This document shows, piece by piece, positions 28,462 to 38,056 of a stretch of 64,000 nucleotides of DNA (the first letter of the stretch is position 1; each line of letters starts with the position of its first letter). A program made the position numbers and the translations under genes. The DNA is from Phocaeicola sartorii JCM 17136 = DSM 21941 (GTDB lineage Bacteria; Bacteroidota; Bacteroidia; Bacteroidales; Bacteroidaceae), in NCBI RefSeq assembly GCF_000614185.1, contig NZ_BAKM01000007.1, positions 1 to 64,000 on the forward strand, in the 5' to 3' direction. The notes under the pieces are model-generated. The model saw only the letters and a list, made by a program, of their open reading frames with translations. It searched no databases and was not told where the DNA came from.

Positions 28462-31418
28462 ATGTTCAGCAAGTTAAAATTAAATCAGTTGTATTTCAAG
28501 GATACTTCGTTTGTAAACCTCATGACCAAACGGATTTTTAATGTTCTTTTGGTAGCAAATCCGTATGATGCTTTTATGTTGGAGGATGACGGACGTATAG
28601 ATGAGAAGATCTTTAACGAATATATGAATCTCAGCCTTCGTTATCCGCCTCGTTTCACACAAGTTTCTACCGAGGAGGCGGCTTGGAAGCAATTGGAGAA
28701 TACGACATTCGATCTGGTGATTTGTATGCCCGGATCCGATAACAGTGATACATTTGAAATTGCACGCAGCATAAAAGAACAATATCCTCATATTCCACTG
28801 GTGGTGCTGACTCCGTTCTCGCACGGCATCACGGCACGTATGGAGCACGAGGATTTGAGTATTTTTGAATATGTGTTCTGCTGGTTGGGAAATACGGATC
28901 TGTTGGTGTCTATCATCAAGCTGATAGAGGATAAGATGAATTTGGAGCATGATATAAAAGAGGTGGGAGTGCAGATGATCTTGTTGGTGGAGGACTCCAT
29001 CCGGTTCTATTCTTCCGTATTGCCCAACTTGTATAAATTCGTGTTGAAGCAGAGCCAGGAATTTGCCACGGAGGCCTTGAATGCCCATCAGCGTACCTTG
29101 CGTATGCGGGGACGTCCCAAAATTGTATTGGCACGTACCTACGAGGAGGCGATGGACTTGTATAATAAGTATCAGAATAATGTATTAGGTGTGATTACGG
29201 ACGCCCGTTATCCGCGCGGTGGTGTGGTGGATCCGATGGCAGGTATCAAGCTGTTGGCGGAGGTACGTTCCCGGGATCCGTTTATTCCTCTTATCTTGCA
29301 GTCGGCCGAGGTGAATAACAAGGTGTATGCTTCCCGGTATGGTGCCAGTTTCGTGGATAAGAATTCCAAGAAGATGAATATAGACTTGCGCGAGATTGTG
29401 TCTGATGATTTTGGTTTCGGGGATTTCATTTTCCGTAACCCCGATACATTGGAGGAAGTGGCCCGTGTTCATAACTTGAAAGAGTTGCAGAATGTAATCT
29501 TTGCCATTCCTAAGGAGTCTCTCCTTTATCATATCAGCCGTAACCACGTGTCCCGCTGGCTGTATTCCCGTGCCATGTTTCCACCTGCCGAGTTCCTAAA
29601 GCAGATTACTTGGGATTCTTTGCAGGACATTGACGCCCATCGTCGCATAATCTTTGAGGCGATTGTGAAATATCGTAAGATGAAGAACCAAGGTGTGGTG
29701 GCGGTGTTCCAGCGTGATCGTTTTGACCGCTATTCTAATTTCGCCCGTATCGGTGAGGGGTCATTAGGGGGTAAAGGACGTGGCTTGGCTTTTATAGACA
29801 ATATGGTAAAGCGTCATGCGGAATTTGATGAGTTTGAGAATGCGACGGTAGTTATTCCTAAAACGGTGGTGCTTTGTACAGATATCTTTGATGAATTCAT
29901 GGATACCAATAGCTTGTACCAGGTGGCGTTGAGTGATGCGGATGATGATACGATATTGAAGGCTTTTCTTCGGGCCAAGTTGCCGGATTGTCTGGTGGAA
30001 GATTTCTTCGCTTTCTTTGATGTGGTGAAGTCACCTATAGCCATCCGTTCTTCCAGTTTGTTGGAAGATTCTCATTATCAGCCTTTTGCTGGAATCTATT
30101 CTACTTATATGATTCCTTATCTGGATGATAAGTATGAGATGCTCCGTATGCTGAGCGATGCTATAAAAGGGGTATATGCTTCTGTCTTTTTCAGAGACAG
30201 CAAGGCTTATATGCAGGCTACCAGCAATGTGATAGACCAGGAGAAGATGGCTGTAATCTTGCAGCAGGTGTCGGTACGCAATATGGTGACCGTTTTTATC
30301 CTTCCATTTCGGGAGTGGCGCGTTCGCTCAATTATTATCCGATAGGAGATGAGAAGGCCGAAGAAGGGACTGTGAGCCTTGCTTTGGGGCTGGGCAAGTA
30401 TATTGTGGATGGAGGTTTGACTTTGCGGGTGTGTCCGTATCATCCTAATCAGGTCTTGCAAACCAGTGAGATGGAAATCGCTTTGCGTGAGACGCAGACT
30501 CAATTTTATGCGCTTGATTTGAAGAATACAGGGCATGACTTTTCGTTGGATGACGGTTTTAATTTGTTGAAGCTGCCGGTGAAGGAGGCCGATAATGACG
30601 GAGCTTTGGCTTTCATCGCTTCCACGTATGATCCGTATGATATGATTATCCGCGACGGAATTTATCCGGGGGGGCGTAAAGTGATAACATTTGCCAATGT
30701 GTTGCAGCATGATGTATTCCCTTTGCCCCGTATTTTGCAATTGGTACAGGAATACGGGCAAAGCGAGATGCGGCGTCCTGTCGAGATAGAGTTTGCAGTG
30801 ACGCTGAACCAGCAAAAGAAAAATGGTACTTTCTATTTGTTGCAGATTCGTCCGATGGTGGATGTGAAAGCCAATCTGGAAGAAGATTTGAACCTTATCA
30901 AGGATGAAGATGTTCTTTTAAAGAGTAATAATTCGCTGGGACATGGCATAATGGAGGACATTCAGGATGTGATCTATGTGAAAACAGACGGTTATACCGC
31001 TTCCAATAATCCTACCATCGCTTATGAAATAGAAAAGATGAACCGTAAATTTCTGGATGAAGGGAAACATTATATACTGGTAGGTCCGGGGCGTTGGGGA
31101 AGCAGCGATTCGTGGCTGGGCATTCCTGTGAAGTGGCCGCATATTTCGGCGGCACGAGTCATTGTGGAGGCAGGGCTGACCAACTATCGTGTGGATCCCA
31201 GTCAAGGAACCCACTTTTTCCAGAATCTTACTTCCTTTGGGGTGGGGTATTTCACGATCAATGCTTATATAAAGGATGGCATTTATAGCCAGGAGGTGCT
31301 GGATGCTCAGCCGGCTGTTGAAGAAACGAAGTTCATACGTCACGTGCGGTTTGATAAACCACTGATAGTGAAGATGGATGGAAAGAAGAAGTTGGGAGTG
31401 GTGTTGCTGCCGGAATAA
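28462..31418 (+). CDS. PEP-synthase-like protein with receiver-like N-terminus, frame-broken at about 30295
   Basis: The full protein is about 985 residues. The N-terminal 330 residues look like response-regulator (receiver-like) domains (FNVLLVANPYDAFMLEDDG, LVICMPGSDNSDTFEIARSI, ILLVEDSIRFYSSVLP). The middle and C-terminal parts resemble the PEP/pyruvate-binding ATP-grasp domain of PEP synthase (GEGSLGGKGRGLAFIDNM, AIRSSSLLEDSHYQPFAGIY). The two frames join when the T5 at 30293-30297 is read as T6 (VTVFYPSISGVARSLN). The catalytic phosphohistidine and PEP-forming domains of true PEP synthase are not seen, so the reaction is uncertain. It is common in Bacteroides. Confidence 0.75.
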
Positions 31419-31483
31419 TGTTCTAAATTACATAAAATGTGTTCTAAATTTCGATAAGAAGAATTAGACGTTTAACTTTTTAG

Positions 31484-31491
31484 TATATTTG
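31484..31491 (+). promoter_or_regulatory. -7 element before the calycin-type lipoprotein
   Basis: TATATTTG matches TAnnTTTG, 37 bases before the ATG at 31528. The -33 element is not clear. Confidence 0.45.
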
Positions 31492-31527
31492 CGCGATTTT
31501 TTGAGTATAAATTAAATTAACTAAGCA

Positions 31528-33228
31528 ATGAAAAAGAATCTTTTTTATTATTTGTTCGCTGTGATTTGTTCAGTGACATTGTTCACAGCATGTAGTGACG
31601 ATGATGAAGATACTACATGGCAGCAGATTCCGGAAATAACCAACGACAATGTAACTTTGAAGTTGAATAACACAACACCTGCCGGTGCTACTGCAACCTT
31701 AGATATTATAAATGGCGAGAATGCTAAAGTGACTTTGATTAATGCCATTTATGGTCATGCGTCAGTGCCTGTAAATGTAACTATGGAAAAGAAAAATGAT
31801 ACTTCTTATAATTTTTCGGGCACAACAGATCTGGAGGCTGCCAGAATGGAAGCATCGAATTCTCCTTTAAAAGTTACTGTAAACGGTACTGTGGATACTG
31901 CTGGAAAAATGACAATCGATGTAGCTACTTCTGGTTGGGCGGCTGTTTCAGGAGTTTATGCTAACGATAGTCTGGCTATCACATTCGATGGTAAATCTCA
32001 TAATAATGGTTCTGATTATGCTGTTACTTTGATAGCAAAAGAAAATGGTTCTGCGGCTACTCTGGTTTTCAAGAAAATTATTAATGTAGCATTGAATGTG
32101 GAAGCTGACGTAACTTTGAACAATGGAAAGATTTCCGGAACAGTAGAGCCTAAATTGGGATACACCATTACGATTGATGGTTCTGTTGATAATAGTGGTA
32201 AATTAACTTTGGATCTGGTAAGTTCCGGTTATGGTACGATTGATGCTAGTTATTCAGCAAAAGGTAATGCGATTACCTATAATGGTAAGGAGCTGACCAG
32301 TGGATCTGTGTCAATAAAGGTGCTTTCCGAGAAGGCTGCACAGGTTACTTTAAGTGGTATGCTGGTTGGTAGCAGAACCGCTGTTATTGAAGAGGCAGTT
32401 ATCACAAAAGAAGAAGGTAAGGAAGTATATGCTTTAAGTGGTGAGTTGAAAAACAATGATTATACTGTAACCTTTAAAGGAACAGTAGGTGAAGACCGTA
32501 AATTGACTGCCGAGGTGACTTATAGGGTAATAGGTGATATTATCGGTAAATGGAATCTGATGAAAACACCAGAAAACATGGCTGCTCCTATTTTCAAATT
32601 TGCAACGAATAAAGGCAGTGTGACTTTACCGGAGAGCCTCTTGGATATTATTCCTGAGAATATGAAACCGATGTTTCCTGCAACAATGCCGGATGCACAG
32701 CTTACACAGGTTATCCAAGCTTTGTTGGGCACTTATGCTGTTTATCTTCAGAGTATAGAATTTGCAGAAAACGGTAGAGTGATCGCTTCTTATATTGATA
32801 TGCCGAAAGATGTAAATGGTGATGGGAAAATTGATGCTCAAGATGCAGTTGATACTACTCCCAAAACATTTGCTATGTTGCAATATTATATGAAAGATGG
32901 TCAGCTTTATCTGGCTTTCGACTTGAGTGAATTGCTATCTATGATGTCTGTAGACAATTCTCGTTCATGGGATCCCAGTACAGTTTTGACAGAAGGGATA
33001 CCTGTAAGTTATCAGGTTGCTGGTAATACTTTATCTGTATCTTTGGTTACAGATGTTGTGGTGGGTCTTGCCGGATTCGCTAATACAATGTTGCCTATTA
33101 TTGGAATGATGCTTCCTGAAGAAATGAAACCGCAGTTTGCAGTGATTGAGAAAATTTTCAGTGCAATAGTGGAAGGAATTATTCCTGATGTGAAAGAATT
33201 GGAAGTAGGTTTGATGTTTACAAAATAA
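31528..33228 (+). CDS. DUF4925/calycin-type lipoprotein with EF-hand-like loop
   Basis: A 566-residue lipoprotein (VTLFTACSDDDED, Cys22 with acidic residues after it, as in surface lipoproteins). It is built from repeated beta-rich modules such as VTLKLNNTTPAGATATLDI, VTLNNGKISGTVEPKLG and VTLSGMLVGSRTAVIE. These fit calycin-like or DUF4925 lipoproteins of Bacteroides. A loop DVNGDGKIDAQD (about 428-439) has the D-x-N-x-D-G spacing of an EF-hand/dockerin calcium site. Its role is unknown; an outer-membrane position is inferred. Remains of a related gene lie just downstream around the AbiE pair. Confidence 0.7.
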   Translation: MKKNLFYYLFAVICSVTLFTACSDDDEDTTWQQIPEITNDNVTLKLNNTTPAGATATLDIINGENAKVTLINAIYGHASVPVNVTMEKKNDTSYNFSGTTDLEAARMEASNSPLKVTVNGTVDTAGKMTIDVATSGWAAVSGVYANDSLAITFDGKSHNNGSDYAVTLIAKENGSAATLVFKKIINVALNVEADVTLNNGKISGTVEPKLGYTITIDGSVDNSGKLTLDLVSSGYGTIDASYSAKGNAITYNGKELTSGSVSIKVLSEKAAQVTLSGMLVGSRTAVIEEAVITKEEGKEVYALSGELKNNDYTVTFKGTVGEDRKLTAEVTYRVIGDIIGKWNLMKTPENMAAPIFKFATNKGSVTLPESLLDIIPENMKPMFPATMPDAQLTQVIQALLGTYAVYLQSIEFAENGRVIASYIDMPKDVNGDGKIDAQDAVDTTPKTFAMLQYYMKDGQLYLAFDLSELLSMMSVDNSRSWDPSTVLTEGIPVSYQVAGNTLSVSLVTDVVVGLAGFANTMLPIIGMMLPEEMKPQFAVIEKIFSAIVEGIIPDVKELEVGLMFTK

Positions 33229-33254
33229 TCTACGTTATCCTTATTATATAAGAA

Positions 33255-33290
33255 TAAAGGGCGTTTGGCTGAACAAATGCCCTTTTTCTT
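33255..33290 (+). terminator. Rho-independent terminator after the calycin-type gene
   Basis: AAAGGGCGTTT pairs with AAATGCCCTTT and continues into a T-run. Confidence 0.75.
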
Positions 33291-33336
33291 TGTCTGTATG
33301 AGGGGGAGAAAACAATAGCCCCTTTACTCTATTTAT

Positions 33337-33472
33337 GAGTAGGAGAAATAGATTTCAAATTAGCAGGTTCTCCCGTTGTGAAGGATATGCAAGCTTCTAT
33401 TACTGTTGGAAAAGTAAATGACAGTAAAGTCAAGATATCATTGTCTAATGTTATGATAACATATAGTGGATG
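33337..33472 (+). pseudogene. N-side remnant of a calycin-type gene
   Basis: A start-less frame reads VGEIDFKLAGSPVVKDMQ then ASITVGKVNDSKVKISLSNV and ends at TGA 33472. The pattern (short acidic strand, SPVVKDMQASITV, KVKISLSNV) is that of calycin-type lipoproteins such as the upstream gene. It stops just before the AbiE pair; the probable other part is at 35063-35192. The rest of the 33291-33566 stretch holds nothing else recognisable. Confidence 0.55.
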
Positions 33473-33554
33473 AAAATTACCATCCAAAATATTGGAATAG
33501 CAAATATTTGAATAGAAAAAGAAGAATAAACTCTTTTATTGTTCAAAATATTAC

Positions 33555-33562
33555 TATGTTTG
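33555..33562 (+). promoter_or_regulatory. -7 element of the abiE operon
   Basis: TATGTTTG matches TAnnTTTG, five bases before the AbiEi ATG at 33567, so the transcript would be nearly leaderless. Confidence 0.45.
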
Positions 33563-33566
33563 CAAC

Positions 33567-34193
33567 ATGAATAGACAATTAACGGAAATAGGAGCTATCC
33601 CTATAACGAATTCAATCATTGAATCGTTATATCCTGAACTCAAGTCGGCAGATAAGAAGGTTGTTTGGCTTGAGAAGAATGGGTATATTATAAGATTGAA
33701 GAGAGGGCTCTATGTTGTCAATCCCGAACATTCAGGAAAGACGCTTTCAAATGAATTGATAGCAAATCATCTTTATGCTCCTTCTTACATCTCTATGTCG
33801 ACAGCATTGAGATATTATGGTTTGATTCCGGAGGCTGTGTATACGCATCAGTCTATGACGGTAAAGCATTCCCGAAGTTTTCATACCCCTATAGGGAATT
33901 ACGATTACAAGTATATTGACAGAGATGCATTTTCAGTAGGAGTAAGAAGTATGCATAAGGGGGAATATGCTTTCTTGATAGCGTCACCAGAAAAGGCTCT
34001 GTGCGATCTGATAGCAAATTCTTCCAAGGTCAATCTGCGTTTCCTGAAGGATGTGGAAAACTATCTTGAGCATGACATCCGAATGGATATGGATGAGTTC
34101 TATAAGTTTGACGCTAATATTTTTGAAGAGTATATAAAGGTAGGCAAGAAGGCCGATTCTATTGCAACTGTATTAAAGTTTCTGAGACGATGA
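33567..34193 (+). CDS. AbiEi-type antitoxin (type IV toxin-antitoxin)
   Basis: A 208-residue protein of the AbiEi antitoxin family. It has an N-terminal winged-helix part (LKSADKKVVWLEKNGYIIRLKRGLYVVN, about 26-53) and a C-terminal domain including SYISMSTALRYYGLIPE and FLIASPEKALCDLI, typical of the family. AbiEi proteins bind their own promoter and neutralise the nucleotidyltransferase AbiEii without direct contact. The toxin gene overlaps by 4 bp (ATGA). Confidence 0.88.
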   Translation: MNRQLTEIGAIPITNSIIESLYPELKSADKKVVWLEKNGYIIRLKRGLYVVNPEHSGKTLSNELIANHLYAPSYISMSTALRYYGLIPEAVYTHQSMTVKHSRSFHTPIGNYDYKYIDRDAFSVGVRSMHKGEYAFLIASPEKALCDLIANSSKVNLRFLKDVENYLEHDIRMDMDEFYKFDANIFEEYIKVGKKADSIATVLKFLRR

Positions 34194-35017
34194 AGAATGA
34201 AATTTATGATAGCATGTTGTCACGCTACGATCTGACGACAGAGCAGAATAAGCGAAACGCTATTTTTGAAGTAAACCAACAGGTGATTCTTGCTGGTTTG
34301 TATAATGGTGGATTTTTTGAATCGGTAGCATTCTATGGAGGAACTTGTCTGAGAATCTTTTACGGGTTGCAACGCTTCAGTGAAGATATGGACTTTTCTC
34401 TGCTGGCACAGGACGATGCGTTTGATTTCAGCAAATATTTCCAACCCATTGTTGATGCGTTTGCATTGGTGGGTCGTGAGGTTGAAATCAAGAAAAAGGA
34501 CAAGAAGAATTTCGGCAAGGTTGAGTCTGCTTTCCTGAAGGACAACACCGATGTATATGATGTAATGTTTCAAACAGAGAAGTCTATAAAAATCAAGATC
34601 GAGGTTGACACTTGTCCTCCATTGAATTTCAAGACAGAGCAGAAACTGCTGCTTCAGCCTCATTCATTCATGACTCGCTGCTTCACTCTACCCGATTTGT
34701 TTGCCGGCAAGATGCATGCCTTGGTATATCGTGTGTGGAAAAACAGAGTCAAGGGACGCGATTGGTACGACTTTGAATGGTATGTTCGTCATAATGTGCC
34801 ACTTGATTTTGCACATTTGGCTGAGAGATGCAAGCAGTTCAATAATGAGGAGATTACTCCAGAACTATTCAAGGATAAGCTTAAAGAACGTCTTTCTACA
34901 GCAGATATCAAACAAGTAAAAGAGGATGTTCTTCCTTTTGTGCGCAATCCGAAGGAATTAGACATCTGGTCAAATGACTATTTTGTTCAGTTGGCAGATA
35001 TGGTGAAAATGGTATAA
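34190..35017 (+). CDS. AbiEii-type nucleotidyltransferase toxin
   Basis: A 275-residue nucleotidyltransferase-fold toxin. The first motif is YGGTCLR (49-55) and the metal-binding pair is Asp66 and Asp68 in SEDMDFSLL. The later block FTLPDLFAGKMHALVYRVWKNRVKGRDWYDFEW carries the conserved K and D of the family. Characterised AbiEii/MenT toxins add nucleotides to tRNA ends or bind GTP and stop growth, protecting the population against phages. It is the second gene of the pair; together they sit inside a broken calycin-type gene. Confidence 0.88.
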   Translation: MKNEIYDSMLSRYDLTTEQNKRNAIFEVNQQVILAGLYNGGFFESVAFYGGTCLRIFYGLQRFSEDMDFSLLAQDDAFDFSKYFQPIVDAFALVGREVEIKKKDKKNFGKVESAFLKDNTDVYDVMFQTEKSIKIKIEVDTCPPLNFKTEQKLLLQPHSFMTRCFTLPDLFAGKMHALVYRVWKNRVKGRDWYDFEWYVRHNVPLDFAHLAERCKQFNNEEITPELFKDKLKERLSTADIKQVKEDVLPFVRNPKELDIWSNDYFVQLADMVKMV

Positions 35018-35062
35018 CCTTTGACTATATTATAACATTGTAATAATACTCGCCCATATTAG

Positions 35063-35192
35063 ATACTGTCAGTTTTAGCTTTAGGGAATCTGGACGTAAC
35101 AGTTACCGGTAATGCTGATGGTAAACTGGTATTTGGATATTACAGTGACTAAGATGGCTGTTCTTGTTGAGTTTGACGGTCTGAAGAAATAG
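35063..35192 (+). pseudogene. C-side remnant of a calycin-type gene
   Basis: The frame ILSVLALGNLDVTVTGNADG ... KLVFGYYSD ends at TAA (35145-35147). The adjoining frame continues VTKMAVLVEFDGLKK to TAG at 35192. Together they look like the C-terminal strands of a calycin-type lipoprotein (DVTVTG.ADGKL...VEFDG.KK), with a further frame change, and a terminator follows. Confidence 0.5.
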
Positions 35193-35215
35193 TATTCATA
35201 CTGTATTAGTAAAGG

Positions 35216-35249
35216 AAAAAGGAAGCTGTATTATGCAACTTCCTTTTTT
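35216..35249 (+). terminator. Rho-independent terminator
   Basis: AAAAAGGAAG pairs with CTTCCTTTTTT over a 13-base loop. It would end transcription of the abiE pair and originally of the split calycin-type gene. Confidence 0.75.
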
Positions 35250-35289
35250 ATGATTGAATTTGTATGATACACAAAAGTAAAATTCTACT

Positions 35290-36066
35290 TTAGAATGCGT
35301 ATCCGAATCCTACATTCAGATAAACCGCATACATATCAAAAGTGATTGTCTTGAAATCTTTCTGGAAAATATCATTTAGTCCCCAGTTTAAATCCGCATA
35401 TACTTTTAAATGCTTGAAAGCCTTCCAGTCGGCTCCTAACTGTACCCCCCATTGAAATTTACGTAAATCGGAAGAAAAGTCATAAGTCGCGATTTTATCG
35501 TTTGTAAATTCCACCTTTGCTCCTGTTGGATCGCCTTCCCGCAAATAGCCCTCATAAACATGTCCGGAAAAATCTCCGTCCATTAAATAGGCAAAATAAG
35601 GTCCGAATTTTAGATTCCAGCGTGGCGTCAGTTTGTAGGCTGCTAGAACGGGGATCGTGAGGTATGAATTTTGTACTTTTGTACGTACACCTCCGTTCCA
35701 ATGTCCGGACATCTTTTCTCCACCATCGCCGATAATTTCCATTCCATAGTCTTTTACGGTAGCTTTAGTGCGCATACCTTTGTTTTCCATTTTGAGTCCT
35801 GTGGTGACACCCCATTTTTGTTTTTCACCGAACCATTTGGTGATGTTGCCTTCAATGGTTATGGAAAGTGTTGGATTGTAGGCGTCTATGGAGCGGATTT
35901 CTGCAGGAAACGGGATGGGCAATGTACCGCCAATATTAAATCCTGCCTTGATTTCATATTCTAAGCCATGTAATGAAGACCAGATAATACTTTTTGTTCT
36001 CTCACGTTGTGCCCAGGTAGAGAGGCTGACTAGTAAGCAAAGGATCAATATAATATTTTTTTTCAT
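35290..36066 (-). CDS. PorT-like outer membrane beta-barrel protein
   Basis: From the ATG at 36066 this is a 258-residue protein with a signal peptide ending STWAQ. The rest alternates short aromatic beta strands and turns (SLSITIEGNITKWFGEKQKWGVTTGLKMENK, about 65-95) and ends in ...VYLNVGFGYAF with a terminal Phe, as outer-membrane barrels do. The in-frame ATG three codons earlier is less likely because the signal begins MKKN. PorT-family proteins are 8-strand barrels of unclear role. It lies 11 bp downstream of the PCMD gene and is presumably co-transcribed. Confidence 0.8.
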   Translation of the reverse strand: MKKNIILILCLLVSLSTWAQRERTKSIIWSSLHGLEYEIKAGFNIGGTLPIPFPAEIRSIDAYNPTLSITIEGNITKWFGEKQKWGVTTGLKMENKGMRTKATVKDYGMEIIGDGGEKMSGHWNGGVRTKVQNSYLTIPVLAAYKLTPRWNLKFGPYFAYLMDGDFSGHVYEGYLREGDPTGAKVEFTNDKIATYDFSSDLRKFQWGVQLGADWKAFKHLKVYADLNWGLNDIFQKDFKTITFDMYAVYLNVGFGYAF

Positions 36067-36077
36067 ACTTTCCATTT

Positions 36078-37169
36078 TTAATTTTCGTAAAACATTTCTA
36101 CTTCATCAAGCCAAAGCGTGCTTTCCGGAGCACCTTCAAATATATCTCCATCTGCACTTGACGAAAATACGATGGCGACATTATAACTACCTGCCAATAG
36201 TTTATCTGTATCAATTTCTTTATGGTAATCGAATAGCATTTCAAATCGAGTCCATTCGGATGTCTCATGCGGATTGTCTATCATGGCTAAAGCTACTAAA
36301 TTTTTATGTTCATATCCATCTGCTTTGAAATAACCGTCCAATGTGCGTGTCTCTTTATCTGTTTCATAGAACATGGCATAGATATTAAAAATATCTTTTT
36401 TCCCTGCGACCTCTTTGCCTCCGGACATGAACTTGGGGCCTGCCTTGAATTTGTAATATCCTACTATTTTGGTTGGTTTGTGATAGAAAGGATAACCGAA
36501 CTGAGTGGACTTTAAAGCATCAGTAAGAGCTGAACCAACGTCAAAGTTTCCCATAAATAAGTTTCCGGCAGCAATAGGCATTCCCACCATGTTTCCAAAG
36601 AAACCGGTGCTGCGGGTTACCAATTTAACACATTTTCCTACTACACCGGCATCGTCTTGCATGGTAGGGTAATCGTATGGACTTTTGGCCACTCCTGTCA
36701 AGCGGAATCCGGGGTTACCGCTTGACCATTCTAGCTTTCCACCGTTGTTTTCTGTAAGAACAAAATAATCTCCATTGCTTTGAGTGGTGATAACTGTATC
36801 CTCAAATTCATAGAAGGTAGGTATTTCCTCTGAAATAAAAGCTACCGTATAAGTCTTTTCCCATTTTCCACTTTCAGAGGTAACGGTATATTTTTGTGGG
36901 GTAGTGAAGTCACGTTCTGTTCCACTGAGAGGGGATATGGTTGCCCCTTCCGTCAATGTAAATTCTGGTGCCTGATGTTCAAGGTCGGTAGTTGGCTTTA
37001 CCATTAAAGTAATACTGTTATTCTGAATGATAGGTTCTCGTTTTAGAATTTCTACCGGAACTTTACAACTTAGAATATCCGCTTCTGCATTGGGCGCTTC
37101 ATCCTTTATACAGGAGGTACAGAAAAGCAAAGCTGTCATTGTACAGGCTAGTAAGTCTTTCAGTTTCAT
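36078..37169 (-). CDS. PCMD domain lipoprotein (putative carbohydrate metabolism domain)
   Basis: A 363-residue lipoprotein from the ATG at 37169 (MKLKDLLACTM..., signal ending LLFCTSC). Residues about 30-110 form an Ig-like region (VKPTTDLEHQAPEFTL, YTVTSESGKWEKTYTVAF). The C-terminal 240 residues match the PCMD domain, including FRLTGVAKSPYDYPTMQDD, KIVGYYKFKAGPKF and the final TLWLDEVEMFYEN. The domain resembles carbohydrate-binding jelly rolls and is found on Bacteroides surface lipoproteins. TAACTTTG on the minus strand (37227-37220) is its -7 element. The PorT-like gene follows. Confidence 0.85.
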   Translation of the reverse strand: MKLKDLLACTMTALLFCTSCIKDEAPNAEADILSCKVPVEILKREPIIQNNSITLMVKPTTDLEHQAPEFTLTEGATISPLSGTERDFTTPQKYTVTSESGKWEKTYTVAFISEEIPTFYEFEDTVITTQSNGDYFVLTENNGGKLEWSSGNPGFRLTGVAKSPYDYPTMQDDAGVVGKCVKLVTRSTGFFGNMVGMPIAAGNLFMGNFDVGSALTDALKSTQFGYPFYHKPTKIVGYYKFKAGPKFMSGGKEVAGKKDIFNIYAMFYETDKETRTLDGYFKADGYEHKNLVALAMIDNPHETSEWTRFEMLFDYHKEIDTDKLLAGSYNVAIVFSSSADGDIFEGAPESTLWLDEVEMFYEN

Positions 37170-37404
37170 GAATTTATAATTTAATTGTTTTTTGAAATTA
37201 AAACACATATAATGAATGACAAAGTTACTGCTTTTGGTGAAATTTTCCGCATTTTATGCTAAAAAAGGATTGCCCTTTTTTCAAATTAGTTGATGATTTT
37301 CCGTTTTTTTCGGAACTTGGCTGAAACAACAAGTGAATTTCTTGCAGGTTTCAATATTTTTTGCGAATATTACACCTTAATTGCATGTTTTGTGACACAG
37401 AGAT

Positions 37405-37970
37405 ATGAAGCAGACTTTATTGAAATTAGACAAGTTGGATTTTGACGAGATGTACACCATCTATTTTCCAAAGTTGGTACGTTTTTCCCAAACCTATCTG
37501 CTTCTTCAGGAAGATGCGGAGAATGTAGTTCAGGATATCTTTCTGAAACTTTGGGAGAACCGTGAACAGTTATCATTTGAGGGGAATTTTAATGCTTATC
37601 TTTTCACGATAGTCAAGAATCGTTGTATCGACATACTGCGGAAAGAATGCCGGGAAGAGTCCAGACATTACTCTTTTTCACCGGTAGAGCGTCAGGAACT
37701 TGAGTTTAAATTGTATTCCTTGCAGAAGTTTGACGAAAATTCTTTTTCTTTCTTTGAAATGGAGCGTATTCTTCAACAGGCCATAGAGTCGCTTCCCGAA
37801 CGTTGCCGGGAGATTTTTAAATTGAGCCGTATGGAGGCTTGCAAAATAAGGAAATTGCCGCCCGGCTTGGTATCTCGGTAAATACGGTTGAAGGGCAAAT
37901 GAGTATCGCGCTTCGTAAACTCAGAGTGGCATTGAAAGATTACCTTCCTTTTTTTATTTTCATGTGTTAA
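37405..37970 (+). CDS. ECF RNA polymerase sigma-70 factor, frame-broken at about 37848
   Basis: A sigma factor of about 188 residues. Region 2 is seen as YTIYFPKLVRFSQTYLLLQEDAENVVQDIFLKLWE and region 4 as LPERCREIFKLSRMEAC. The frame breaks in TGCAAAATAAGG; with one more A it continues KNKEIAARLGISVNTVEGQ and ALRKLRVALKDYL, completing the helix-turn-helix, to TAA at 37970. It belongs to the Bacteroidetes PUL-type ECF family, controlled by the FecR-like protein encoded next. It would activate the downstream susC, susD and GH20 genes when the SusC STN domain signals substrate. Confidence 0.88.
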
Positions 37971-38056
37971 TTAGTGTTTATTTTGAAATTGTTTTTGGTG
38001 GCTGTCTTTTTCCCTTTCGTTCTACTGTTATACAGAACAAAAGAACTTGGTGAAAT

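Noticed and set aside
28462..31418. Genuine ppsA (PEP synthase)
   Set aside because: Receiver-like N-terminus and no visible phosphohistidine or PEP-forming domain; only the ATP-grasp-like part fits.
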